From the NCBI RefSeq assembly GCF_017874035.1, contig NZ_JAGGKV010000024.1:50203-114202 (forward strand): a DNA stretch of 64,000 nt. Reading direction: 5' to 3'. The notes below the pieces were generated by a model. That model was not told the origin of the DNA, did no database searches, and was given only the letters and a program-made list of their open reading frames with translations. Source of the DNA: Paenibacillus aceris (GTDB lineage: Bacteria > Bacillota > Bacilli > Paenibacillales > NBRC-103111). Positions 8,495-17,305 of the stretch are shown here, piece by piece. Position 1 is the first letter of the stretch; every line of letters starts with the position of its first letter. The translations under genes and the position numbers were made by a program.

Positions 8495-8525
8495 TATGAT
8501 GTGGAGTGGAAGGAACGATTATACA
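8495..8525 (-). promoter_or_regulatory. Sigma-G-type promoter of the SASP gene
   Basis: Read on the minus strand, TGTATA (8525-8520) is followed after exactly 18 bases by CATCATA (8501-8495), which fits the -10 pattern CATnnTA of forespore sigma-G promoters. The start of transcription would be near 8487, leaving a short leader with the AAAGGAGTG ribosome site. The site agrees with the known regulation of SASP genes. Confidence 0.75.
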
Positions 8526-8623
8526 TTAAATTTACAACGATTTTGAAAAGGCTAAGTATATATATAACCCTCCTCGATTTCGTGGTAATATAGGCTTAAA
8601 ATTACTATTTTGGGGGAAGTTTG

Positions 8624-10150
8624 ATGTTGTCGAAAACAGCCAAAAAACCACTTCTTTTAAGTGCTCTCTTAGTACTCGTTTGGAATTATGTCCCTTTAAC
8701 TGCCTTTGCTTCTGCTGTAAACGAATCCACTTCTATTAAACTAATACTGGATGATACTGCGGCCACGATTAATGACAAACACGTTACCCTCCAGGCGGCT
8801 CCGCACCTTGTTCATGATACAACGATGATTCCTCTTCGATTTGTTTCAGAAGCTTTAGGGGCTACTGTCAAATGGGATGTACGAACACAGGGTGTTGAAT
8901 TGAGTTATCACACGAAGCTTCTCACCATGCAAATTGGAAGTACAACTGCAAAGGCAAACGGCACTCTACTCAGCCTAGAGCAAGCGCCCTTCATCGAAAA
9001 TGAAACAACGTTCGTGCCGATTCGATTCATAGCGGAGAATTTCCAGCAAACGGTTACTTTTGATGAACAGACTCGGATGATCACTATCTACCCATCAACT
9101 GCGACAAATGTTAATAGCACTCCCCCAGCCAAAAAGCGATTGGTTAAGCCTACTATTGATAATTTGACTTCACAAGTCACGACAAAAATCCCTCGAACTG
9201 GCATCATATTCGATGGCCTTGGTAATATTGGTTATAATGAAACCGTGATGATCTCTGACAGCAAGGACAATTTGTATTTCATTTCGGAAGAGGCAATTTC
9301 TGGCTTTTCTCTTAAGAAGATGAATCTGAGCAAAGGAACAGAGATTAGTTTACAAACCATGCTTTCTTTCAATGATGAGAAGTTTGATTTTATGTATGAG
9401 AAAGGAGGTTCCAAGTCCAAATTTCTGCATTATGAGTTCATCCCCAAATCTCTATATTACGACCGCTTTTCAGATCGAATTTTTGCCATGGGGAGGGATT
9501 TTTACAATTATATAACCGTTTTTTATCAAGTGTATCCCAGTGTAAAAATGATTGCTTACGATACGACGAGCGAATTGGACACAAAAACGGACTTTATACA
9601 GCCATCAAGAGACGGTCAAACCTATTGGATTAGCAATTCTTTCAAAAATACTTTATATACGGCCCGTGAAGGTGAGAGGCTTTCAACTTATACAAATGTC
9701 AATGGAGAACGTATGCATCACCTTGTTCCCCTTGTTGATAATGGAAGTTTGTATACACTTGATCGCGAGAGCAAATCCATTAGAGAAATTCATCCTGATG
9801 GAGGAGCAACTGTCATTGCGAAGCTAGATGTTAACGTAATAAACACAGCCATCACGCATGATGGATATTACTACATTACGGATGACAAGCAATTTTATCG
9901 GGTCAATGTAAAAGGTGAGATAGAACCCTACGCCAATCTGGAAGATGCTATTTATAATAAAGGAATATATAATATGATGACGGGGCAATATGATCCGACG
10001 CCTACTCGGCAGAGCTATTCGGGAACAGCTGAGCCCCAAAAGATGACAATCGGCGTCTCACCTCAATTTACGATTGACTCAGAAGGCAATATTCTCATTT
10101 ATGATAGTTTAAGCATGAATATCAGGAAAATTACTATTTTCGAGCAATAA
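8624..10150 (+). CDS. Secreted protein with copper amine oxidase N-terminal domain and beta-propeller-like repeats
   Basis: A 508-residue exported protein. Residues 1-30 form a signal peptide ending near AFASA. Residues about 40-150 hold two copies of the stalk domain called Cu_amine_oxidN1, seen in TTMIPLRFVSEALGATVKWD and TTFVPIRFIAENFQQTVTFD; in Bacillota this domain is used on many unrelated surface proteins and does not imply oxidase activity. The rest has repeated strand patterns such as ISDSKDNLYFISEEAI and FTIDSEGNILIYDSLSMNIR, like NHL-type propeller blades. ATG 8624 follows GGGGGAAG at good spacing; the TTG at 8621 is less likely. Single gene with its own terminator. Function unknown. 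Confidence 0.75.
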   Translation: MLSKTAKKPLLLSALLVLVWNYVPLTAFASAVNESTSIKLILDDTAATINDKHVTLQAAPHLVHDTTMIPLRFVSEALGATVKWDVRTQGVELSYHTKLLTMQIGSTTAKANGTLLSLEQAPFIENETTFVPIRFIAENFQQTVTFDEQTRMITIYPSTATNVNSTPPAKKRLVKPTIDNLTSQVTTKIPRTGIIFDGLGNIGYNETVMISDSKDNLYFISEEAISGFSLKKMNLSKGTEISLQTMLSFNDEKFDFMYEKGGSKSKFLHYEFIPKSLYYDRFSDRIFAMGRDFYNYITVFYQVYPSVKMIAYDTTSELDTKTDFIQPSRDGQTYWISNSFKNTLYTAREGERLSTYTNVNGERMHHLVPLVDNGSLYTLDRESKSIREIHPDGGATVIAKLDVNVINTAITHDGYYYITDDKQFYRVNVKGEIEPYANLEDAIYNKGIYNMMTGQYDPTPTRQSYSGTAEPQKMTIGVSPQFTIDSEGNILIYDSLSMNIRKITIFEQ

Positions 10151-10161
10151 CGGATCAAACC

Positions 10162-10198
10162 AAGCAACCTCCGACTCTGAAGGGTCGAGGTTGCTTTT
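10162..10198. terminator. Intrinsic terminator between convergent genes
   Basis: AAGCAACCTC-CGAC pairs with GTCG-AGGTTGCTT around a short loop, followed by TTATTTT. It ends the 8624 gene and may also serve the convergent 10211 gene. Confidence 0.85.
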
Positions 10199-10210
10199 AT
10201 TTTCAAACTT

Positions 10211-10717
10211 CTAAGCAGGGTTGAGCTGCTTCTGTTTACGAATCAAGAAAAGATTATAAGTAAAATAATAAGCGATCATAATGAGCATCAAACCTGATGT
10301 CCAAGTGCCGCCAAGGCTTTTCCATTGGCTGGAGAGTTGGTGCGCATGGCTGTCCTGCATCATCGCGTAGATTCGATAGCTTAGACGTCCAATGAAAAGC
10401 AACGTCACCGTTCCGCCTATCCATGCACTCGAACGGTAGAGACGAAGTCCTTCACGTATTTCAAAACGCGTCGTCTCCGCGCTGTAATAAGCTAAAATGA
10501 TACCTAAAGAAGCGCCTATAACATCTGAAACAAGACTAACCCAATGAAAGACACCTTCTATAAGAAAAAGCAGCCCAATCACACAAAATAGACCGTTCAT
10601 AATCCGCAATCTGCGCAAACTCAATTGCTGCCATCCGAATGTTCGTTGAACCCGTCTGAAAATCCGGTAGGCGAGAAAAATAAGGAGTAAAATATAAATC
10701 ATATTGTTCGCTGACAT
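10211..10717 (-). CDS. CcdC/DUF1453-like integral membrane protein
   Basis: A 168-residue membrane protein with about four or five helices: IYILLLIFLAYRIF, a pair around NGLFCVIGLLFLIEGVFHW and IGASLGIILAYYS, then GGTVTLLFIGRL and TSGLMLIMIAYYFTYNLFLI. The central cytoplasmic stretch TTRFEIREGLRLYRSSAWIGG resembles the FEIRDGxIYLKRS motif of CcdC-like (DUF1453) proteins, known from Bacillus cytochrome c maturation loci but without a clear biochemical role. It is divergent from the sensor kinase at 10925. The family assignment is moderate and no partner is nearby. Confidence 0.6.
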   Translation of the reverse strand: MSANNMIYILLLIFLAYRIFRRVQRTFGWQQLSLRRLRIMNGLFCVIGLLFLIEGVFHWVSLVSDVIGASLGIILAYYSAETTRFEIREGLRLYRSSAWIGGTVTLLFIGRLSYRIYAMMQDSHAHQLSSQWKSLGGTWTSGLMLIMIAYYFTYNLFLIRKQKQLNPA

Positions 10718-10924
10718 GAATGTTTAGCTCCTCTTCAATTCAATTCTTTGACTACGCTAATCGTACCCGGATTTTGACGACGGAACGACTACCTGCGGAT
10801 AGAACCTAATCTGTATGCTTCTCTATCTGTGGATAGAGATTTGTTCAAAGTCGTTCGATCCAGTTGTTTTTTTCCTGGGTGCAAAGCTAGAATGAGGAGG
10901 TATCTTGAGACATTCGGAGGGATG

Positions 10925-12085
10925 ATGGTGAAATACCAAAACCACGGAAGGCCTATGGTTATTTCTGCGCTCATTTTTTTTCTCATGATCAGAAACCAGC
11001 TTTTCCTTACTTCGTTATCCCATATTGCGCTCCATCTTGCGATTTGGCTGACCATTACAGTTAGTCTGTTTATTCGGAGATCTTGGTGGAATAGACGGAG
11101 GTTAGCAATCGCCGCGGGCATTCTGTTTATTGAATGTTTGATAGGCATCATCGGTTATCAGGAAGTCATGCTGCTGTATTTGATCGCTATTGTTGTCTTT
11201 GCCGCTGCCCTCCGTAGAACCTTTTCCAAATATCAGACTTCCCTCATTGCACTGATGGTAGTAACAGCGGCTCTCTATATTCGTTATGGCCAAAAGGACT
11301 TGTTTAATCTGCTCTCTTTTATCATGTTGGCGATTGTGTTTTATTTTTCCATTCGTATCCGCATTCAAAGAAATGAGGCGTATGAACAGAACAAACGACA
11401 TTTGGCTGAGCTCCAGGTTGCTTATGAACAATTGCAGGAAGCATCTGCTACTTCAATGCAAAATGCAATATTAGAAGAGAGAACCCGCATTGCCCGCGAC
11501 ATTCACGATGCGGTTGGACACAGTTTGACTTCTATCATCGTTCAAATGCAAGCTTTACGCTATATGATTAGGGAAAGCCCCGCACAAGCAGGACAATCCA
11601 TTGAAGAGATGCTTACTGTAGCGCGTCAAGGTCTGCAAGATATTCGTACTTCCGTTCATGAGCTTGCAGACAACCGTAAAGCAATCGGGATCACCGCCTT
11701 AAAGTCACTGCTTTCTCGTTTGGAGGTTACATCATCTATCCGTTATAGCTTTCAAACGAATTTACACGATGAAGATTTAAATGCCGATGTCTATGAAACC
11801 TTATTCCGAGTGCTGCAGGAGTCGATTACCAATGTGATTCGTCACTCTAATGCAACGTTTTTGGAGGTAAGCCTGACTAGGGATGAGAAGAGCATCGAAA
11901 TTCGGATACGTGACAACGGTGTTATGGATACCGAACATCAAATTCAGGAGGGATTTGGCTTAGTTAACATGAAAAAAAGACTGGAAGAACGTGCTGGGCG
12001 TCTTCAGTACCGGACTGTCGAACCAAATGGCTTTGAACTTATCGCGACCATGCCATGCAATGGTTCAGATCAATATGCTAATTAG
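10925..12085 (+). CDS. NarL-type sensor histidine kinase (HisKA_3)
   Basis: A membrane sensor kinase of about 386 residues. Five or six hydrophobic helices (roughly residues 10-155) with little extracellular sequence suggest a membrane or small-molecule signal. A coiled stretch (EQNKRHLAELQVAYEQLQEA) leads to the dimerisation/phosphoacceptor box ERTRIARDIHDAVGHSLT, whose His is residue 194. An ATPase domain follows with LQESITNVIRHSNA (N box) and IRIRDNG and GFGLVNMKKRLEERAG (G boxes). Start choice: GGAGGG at 10916-10921 fits ATG 10922, ATG 10925 or GTG 10928; the longer 10829 frame has no site. Its partner regulator follows 17 bases later. Confidence 0.88.
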   Translation: MVKYQNHGRPMVISALIFFLMIRNQLFLTSLSHIALHLAIWLTITVSLFIRRSWWNRRRLAIAAGILFIECLIGIIGYQEVMLLYLIAIVVFAAALRRTFSKYQTSLIALMVVTAALYIRYGQKDLFNLLSFIMLAIVFYFSIRIRIQRNEAYEQNKRHLAELQVAYEQLQEASATSMQNAILEERTRIARDIHDAVGHSLTSIIVQMQALRYMIRESPAQAGQSIEEMLTVARQGLQDIRTSVHELADNRKAIGITALKSLLSRLEVTSSIRYSFQTNLHDEDLNADVYETLFRVLQESITNVIRHSNATFLEVSLTRDEKSIEIRIRDNGVMDTEHQIQEGFGLVNMKKRLEERAGRLQYRTVEPNGFELIATMPCNGSDQYAN

Positions 12086-12102
12086 GAAATGGAGCGTTGT
12101 AT

Positions 12103-12774
12103 GTGCCGACCAACGACAAAATTCGAGTATTGCTCGCCGACGATCAAAGCATGATCAGACAGGGCTTCGGCTATCTTATCGGTTTGCAACCTGACATGGT
12201 TCTTGTTGGGGAAGCAGCTGACGGGCAAGAAGCGGTCGATCTAGCTTTGCAACTCCACCCCGATGTCATCTTAATGGACGTACAGATGCCTCGTTTGACA
12301 GGCATTGATGCCTTACAGCAAATAAACAAACGGCTGCCGGGAACCAAAACCGTCATCTTAACGACCTTTGACGATCAAGACTATATATATCAAGGAATAC
12401 GTGCCGGAGCTGTCGGTTTTTTGTTAAAAGATGCAGATATCGAGGAAATGCTGGGGGCCATTCGATCCGCTTCCCGCGGGGAAGCCATATTTAAGACAGG
12501 GCTTGCAGCCACGGCTCTTCAAAGAGTGGCGGCATCCGATTTTTTAACAGCCGATACGGACACCAAGCTGCTCCCAGGGGATCCGCTGACGGACCGGGAG
12601 CATGAAATTCTGCAGGAAATGGCATACGGACTTCGTAATGAACAAATTGCTCGTAAACTTTTCATCACGGAAGGTACCGTAAAATCGCATGTGCATCGTA
12701 TTTTGCAAAAATTTGATTGTGAGGATCGAACGCAAGTGGTGGTCGCAGCACTTCGCAACGGTATGGTGAAATGA
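12103..12774 (+). CDS. NarL/FixJ-type response regulator
   Basis: A 223-residue DNA-binding response regulator. The receiver domain shows the acidic pair in VLLADDQ, phosphoacceptor Asp59 in DVILMDVQMP and Lys109 in FLLKDA. A LuxR-type helix-turn-helix occupies the C-terminal 65 residues: LTDREHEILQEMAYGLRNEQ and then FITEGTVKSHVHRILQKF, the recognition helix. TTG 12097 is in frame, but AAATGGAG suits the GTG at 12103 better. It is cotranscribed with the kinase at 10925 and ended by a perfect hairpin. The targets are not evident from the neighbourhood; such pairs often control nearby efflux or envelope-stress genes, but none lies here. Confidence 0.9.
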   Translation: MPTNDKIRVLLADDQSMIRQGFGYLIGLQPDMVLVGEAADGQEAVDLALQLHPDVILMDVQMPRLTGIDALQQINKRLPGTKTVILTTFDDQDYIYQGIRAGAVGFLLKDADIEEMLGAIRSASRGEAIFKTGLAATALQRVAASDFLTADTDTKLLPGDPLTDREHEILQEMAYGLRNEQIARKLFITEGTVKSHVHRILQKFDCEDRTQVVVAALRNGMVK

Positions 12775-12794
12775 AGAATATTAATAGCATATAG

Positions 12795-12832
12795 AACAAG
12801 GCTGCCAGTGGATTTATACTGGCAGCCTTGTT
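12795..12832 (+). terminator. Intrinsic terminator, perfect 15-bp stem
   Basis: AACAAGGCTGCCAGT and ACTGGCAGCCTTGTT form a perfect 15-bp inverted repeat around an 8-base loop, followed by TGCGTTTTA. It ends the two-component operon. The roughly 200 bases between it and the next gene show no gene I can support. Confidence 0.85.
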
Positions 12833-13039
12833 GCGTTTTAACGAGGGCCGAACAGCTGTGTATGTCATGAAGTTGCCGTTAACCTAAGGTTTTTAAGGGA
12901 TTTGCAACGAAATCTAAGCCTGCAAAAAAGTGTTAAGCCCCATTATCGACGGGTGCAAGAAATGATTCTTGCCGGGAAATGGGAACAGACATACAGTTGG
13001 TGAAGACCAGTTACGAGTTTTGGGGAGGTTTACTAAACA

Positions 13040-16000
13040 ATGGAACAATTTAAGAATCCGGGCGCGGAATATAGAATTCAACCGTTTTGGTTTTGGAACG
13101 GAGATATGAATAACGATGAGATTGCAAGACAGATTCAGGAGATGGATGAGCAAGGGGTGGGGGGATTTTTCATATGTCCCCGCCAAGGGCTGCAGATTCC
13201 GTATTTATCGGAGGCATGGTTCGAGAAGGTTCGATTTGCGATTGACGCTGCGAAGAAGAGAGGCATGCATGTTTGGCTGTATGACGAATATCCGTATCCA
13301 AGCGGCATAGCCGGTGGTGAAGTGACGCTGCTTCATCCGGATGCGAAGCACCAGACGCTTGTTACGACGGAAACTCGTGTTAGCGGAGGCTCCAAAGTGA
13401 AGCAAGAGTACCCTTGGGCAAAGGTGATCTACGCCAAGGCGGTGCCTGTTTCCGAGGATGGACAGCGGCAGTGGGAGCGGATGATTGATCTAAAGGATTC
13501 AATCGGGAATCTACAGGCCGATCCCGTTTTTCAGAAGACGGGACTGACGACGTATAACCAAAAGCGCTTTTTCACGTACCGGACGGTATTTCAACTGGAT
13601 TGGGAAGCGCCGGCCATTGCTAACGAATGGGATATTATTGTTTATCAGGAAAAAGAGGTTGAGGATTTCAAATATTACGGCACCTTCGTCGATCCATGCC
13701 ATCAGGAAGCGATGCGAACTTTCATTAACTTAACGCATGAACGGTATGCGCGGTATATCGGAAGCGAGTTTGGCGATACCGTGAAGGGGATGTTTACAGA
13801 CGAGATCGGTCTGTTAGGGAAGATGCCGTGGACGCCGAGGCTGGAAGCGTATTTCAAGGAACGCAACGGCTATTCCATTACGGAGCACGTCGCGGCGCTG
13901 TCCTATTCAGATTATAAAGATGCTGCTCATATTCGTTATGACTATTTTCAAGCTCTTCATGAGCTTTTGACACAGTCTTATCATAAGCAAGTCTATGATT
14001 GGTGCGATCAGCACAATCTGCAGTACTTGGCAGAGGTGCCGTCGATCCGGATGACCACTCAACGGTTCAGTCACATACCTGGCGGAGATAGCGCCCATGA
14101 GAAGCTGGGGCGTTCTCTGGAATGGATTCTGCGGCGATATGCTTGCAGCTTCCGGGATAATCCGAAGATGACCAGCTCCATCGCCCGTCAATTGGGCCGT
14201 CAGCGGAACGTGGATGAGTGCTTCCACAGTGTCGGTTGGTCGATGAATATGCAGGATGCCAAATGGATGATTGACCGTATGGCTGCACTTGGCACGAATT
14301 TTTATGCGTTCCATGCTTTTTTCTATACCGTAGACGGTTTGACGCAGCATGATGCGCCGCCATCCCAATTTTATCAAAACCCTTATTGGTCTTATTTCCA
14401 CAAGCTTGGCGACTATACCGGACGGATTAGCTACATCATGGCACAAGGCTCCGCTGATATACGAATCGCTATGCTGGATCCAACGACGACGTTCTGGACA
14501 CATATGGGGAATCCGCTGCACCATTTCGACTATGGCGGTGACAATGAAGCTGAGAAGGCAAGACTGGAGCAGCTGAAAGAGGATTGGCGTTCTCTTGCCG
14601 TCAATCTCCTGCAAACGCGAAGAGATTACGATCATCTTGATCCCGAGCTTCTGGCAGAAGCCGTTATCGAGGACGGCAAGCTTGTGATTGGCGGCGCTGC
14701 GTATTCCGTGCTTTTACTGCCACCGATTGCGAATCTGGAGCAGAAGGCTTGGGAAACAGCGAAGCGTTTCCTTGCCGCAGGAGGCAAGGTTATCAGCTTC
14801 GGTCTGGTGCCTAGCGAGCGAATCGAATCAGGTAATACCGTACCGGAAGAAGCCGCTCAGGCATTTGGACTTCCGCAAACGCCAGATAGCTATTACTGGC
14901 AGGGAGAAGGGCAGCAAGCATTTGAAACGAAGGCCACCTTCAAAGGCGAGCAGTCCGCCTACTTTATCCCGCGTAAGGGAGGCACATCGCTCAAAGAAGC
15001 ACTGAGCAAGCTCGACCTGCTGCTCGATGAAGTACTGCCAAGAGCCGTTACCTTGGATTGCGGGAAGGACAATCGATCTTTCCTTCTCCAAAGCAGATAT
15101 ATTTCAGATAGGGAGTATATCCTCTTTGCCAGCAATCAGGAAGGCGAGGCGTGGGATACCCGGATCACGGCAGATCTGTCTGTGATTTGGCCTGACATCA
15201 AGCGTGACGTCCGCATAGAAGCAGAACTGCTAGATCTGGAAACTGGAAGCAGCAGCCCTCTTACAATAGAAACAAGCGGCGAATCGATTTCTATCGAGAT
15301 GTCTTTCGCACCTTATGCTTCGCGCATGATTCGGCTGAGCATCAAGGAACAGAAGCTGATTGCATCAACAGAAGAATTCGATAATCCGGCTGCATGGCGT
15401 CTCAGTATTGATGCTGAAGGGGCTTGGGAACAGAAGGCGCTAACGCCGAACACGGTACGCTTTGAGAACTTCCAGCTAGCGATTGGCGGGGATCATGAAG
15501 GCCCGGGAGAGTGGGTACAGGCGAAAACCTTTATCGACCAGTGCGCCGATTTGGCCGAGAACTGCAAACTTCCCGTTTCGTTCGCGCAAATATTCGGAAC
15601 ACCGAAGAAGATGAAGCTCGCTTACCCGATACCGTGCCGCTATCAAATCCGGTTTTATGTGGAGAAAATACCTGAGCAATGCATGCTGTTGATGGATCAA
15701 TCCGCGATACTTGGGGACTGGAAACTAACGATGAATCAAACGGTTTTTACCAAGTCGGATTTCAATAAACAAATCGTGTACGATAATTCGAATTGCGTAT
15801 GCGATGTGAAAGCAAGTCTGGTCGAGGGCTGGAATGAGCTGACGGTTCATGTCGACATTCAGGAAGATTGGCATGGTATTGTGGACGCTCTATATTTGTA
15901 TGGCACGTTCGGCGTGCAGTTCGCGGATGAATCGGTGAGTCCGAGCATCACAGACGTTCCAACCGCCGCGGGCAGTCTTGCAGTTGACAGCTATTACGAC

Positions 16001-16333
16001 GGGTATCCTTACTTTGCCGGAACGCTTTCCTTCACCCGTGAGCTATGGCTGGATGCACTGCCGCAGTCTCAGCAATTCGAACTGGCCTTCAACAATTGGG
16101 ACGTTCACGACTTGATAGAAGTGTTGATAAACGGCCAATCGTTAGGTGTGCGGCCTTGGTCGCCTTATGTATGGGAGGGCAGCACGTCATCTCTGCAGGA
16201 AGGAGCTAACGAACTAGAGGTTCGGGTGACCGGATCATTGATCGGAATGCTCGAAGGCAAATATTTTGACTATCATGAACATCGTGTCGCAGACATACTT
16301 GAAAGGAGAACATCTAATGCAAAACACAGTTAA
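13040..16333 (+). CDS. Large putative glycoside hydrolase, GH106-like (alpha-L-rhamnosidase type)
   Basis: A 1097-residue protein without a signal peptide, so probably cytoplasmic. The N-terminal half reads as a TIM-barrel hydrolase of the GH106-like group: PFWFWNGDMNNDEIARQIQE, then GVGGFFICPRQGL, LYDEYPYPSGIAGGEV and GMFTDEIGLLG, with conserved acidic residues. The C-terminal third is beta-rich and includes a jelly-roll-like end (FELAFNNWDVHDLIEVLING) as in sugar-binding domains of large exo-glycosidases. Ribosome site GGGGAGG precedes the ATG. Its end overlaps the permease gene by 17 bases, so it is the first gene of the transporter operon. GH106 assignment and rhamnosidase activity are inferred, supported by GH105 and GH28 genes downstream. 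Confidence 0.65.
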   Translation: MEQFKNPGAEYRIQPFWFWNGDMNNDEIARQIQEMDEQGVGGFFICPRQGLQIPYLSEAWFEKVRFAIDAAKKRGMHVWLYDEYPYPSGIAGGEVTLLHPDAKHQTLVTTETRVSGGSKVKQEYPWAKVIYAKAVPVSEDGQRQWERMIDLKDSIGNLQADPVFQKTGLTTYNQKRFFTYRTVFQLDWEAPAIANEWDIIVYQEKEVEDFKYYGTFVDPCHQEAMRTFINLTHERYARYIGSEFGDTVKGMFTDEIGLLGKMPWTPRLEAYFKERNGYSITEHVAALSYSDYKDAAHIRYDYFQALHELLTQSYHKQVYDWCDQHNLQYLAEVPSIRMTTQRFSHIPGGDSAHEKLGRSLEWILRRYACSFRDNPKMTSSIARQLGRQRNVDECFHSVGWSMNMQDAKWMIDRMAALGTNFYAFHAFFYTVDGLTQHDAPPSQFYQNPYWSYFHKLGDYTGRISYIMAQGSADIRIAMLDPTTTFWTHMGNPLHHFDYGGDNEAEKARLEQLKEDWRSLAVNLLQTRRDYDHLDPELLAEAVIEDGKLVIGGAAYSVLLLPPIANLEQKAWETAKRFLAAGGKVISFGLVPSERIESGNTVPEEAAQAFGLPQTPDSYYWQGEGQQAFETKATFKGEQSAYFIPRKGGTSLKEALSKLDLLLDEVLPRAVTLDCGKDNRSFLLQSRYISDREYILFASNQEGEAWDTRITADLSVIWPDIKRDVRIEAELLDLETGSSSPLTIETSGESISIEMSFAPYASRMIRLSIKEQKLIASTEEFDNPAAWRLSIDAEGAWEQKALTPNTVRFENFQLAIGGDHEGPGEWVQAKTFIDQCADLAENCKLPVSFAQIFGTPKKMKLAYPIPCRYQIRFYVEKIPEQCMLLMDQSAILGDWKLTMNQTVFTKSDFNKQIVYDNSNCVCDVKASLVEGWNELTVHVDIQEDWHGIVDALYLYGTFGVQFADESVSPSITDVPTAAGSLAVDSYYDGYPYFAGTLSFTRELWLDALPQSQQFELAFNNWDVHDLIEVLINGQSLGVRPWSPYVWEGSTSSLQEGANELEVRVTGSLIGMLEGKYFDYHEHRVADILERRTSNAKHS

Positions 16334-17294
16334 GCCCCATATTGCTCATACTCCCGGGGTTTCGTCCTCCACAGCTGCGAAGAAGAAGAAAAGCGGATTG
16401 GGCAAGGAAATCGTGAAAAACAGATATTTATATCTGCTGGCTTTGCCCGGATTATTATTTTTCCTTATTTTTAAGTATATTCCTATGTTTGGGATCGTCA
16501 TCGCGTTCCAAAACTACTCCCCTTTCAAAGGGGTTTTGCATAGTCCTTGGGTTGGATTTGACCATTTTCAGCGATTTTTCTCCAATCCCGATTTTTTAAT
16601 GATTTTCCGCAATACGATGGGGATCAATCTGTTGAATTTAATTTTGTTCTTCCCTCTTCCCATACTGATCGCGGTGTTTTTGAACGAATTGCGCAAAGAA
16701 ATCTATAAAAAAATTATTCAAACGATCATTTATATGCCTCACTTTCTGTCCTGGGTTATTATAGCGGGATTAACATTCCTGCTGTTCTCCAAGGGTGACG
16801 GTCTCGTCAACAAAGTGATTGAATCGTTCGGTGGGGAAAAAATCGATGTACTGACGAGTCCGAATGCTTTCTGGCTGATGATCGTTATACAGTCGATATG
16901 GAAAGAGGCCGGTTGGGGAACAATCCTCTTCTTAGCCGCTATTGCAAGCATTGATCCAGGACTATATGAAGCAGCCCGTATGGACGGCGCGGGAAGATTA
17001 CGTCAAATCTGGCACATCACGCTTCCTGCGATCCGAAGTGTCATCGTCGTTCTATTGATTCTCCGTCTCGGTCATATGATGGATGTCGGCTTTGAACAAA
17101 TATTCCTGATGTATAATGGCGCCGTTTCGCAGGTAGCGGAAGTATTCGATACTTATGTCTACACGGTAGGGATTAAGCAGGGGCAATTCAGCTACAGTAC
17201 AGCCGCTGGATTGTTTAAATCGGTAGTCGGCCTGATTCTGGTCATCCTTTCCAATCAATTAGCCAAAAAAATGGGCGAAGAAGGCGTCTACTAA
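16317..17294 (+). CDS. Sugar ABC transporter permease, LplB type
   Basis: A 325-residue permease with about six membrane helices, starting with LYLLALPGLLFFLIFKYIPM and carrying the ATPase-contact loop GLYEAARMDGAGRLRQIWHI. An earlier in-frame ATG lies at 16266, but GAAAGGAGAA correctly places the start at the 16317 ATG, inside the end of the GH106-like gene; the 17-base overlap implies coupled translation. It partners the permease at 17306 and probably the binding protein at 20798. In Bacillus, related YteP/YtcP and YesP/YesQ transporters import rhamnogalacturonan fragments, which agrees with the enzymes here. Confidence 0.9.
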   Translation: MQNTVKPHIAHTPGVSSSTAAKKKKSGLGKEIVKNRYLYLLALPGLLFFLIFKYIPMFGIVIAFQNYSPFKGVLHSPWVGFDHFQRFFSNPDFLMIFRNTMGINLLNLILFFPLPILIAVFLNELRKEIYKKIIQTIIYMPHFLSWVIIAGLTFLLFSKGDGLVNKVIESFGGEKIDVLTSPNAFWLMIVIQSIWKEAGWGTILFLAAIASIDPGLYEAARMDGAGRLRQIWHITLPAIRSVIVVLLILRLGHMMDVGFEQIFLMYNGAVSQVAEVFDTYVYTVGIKQGQFSYSTAAGLFKSVVGLILVILSNQLAKKMGEEGVY

Positions 17295-17305
17295 GGAGGG
17301 TTCAT

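Noticed and set aside
10821..10838. Small perfect hairpin CTCTATC-TGTG-GATAGAG before the NarL-type kinase gene
   Set aside because: Only 7 bp with no T-run and no neighbouring signal; such stems occur by chance.
12890..13010. Open stretch that reads QKSVKPHYRRVQEMILAGKW ahead of the GH106-like gene, a possible gene remnant
   Set aside because: No start, no ribosome site and no family recognised; too short to call a pseudogene.
13907..14635. Minus-strand open frame of 242 codons inside the GH106-like gene
   Set aside because: It is the antisense of a clear coding gene, with no ribosome site and no recognisable protein features.
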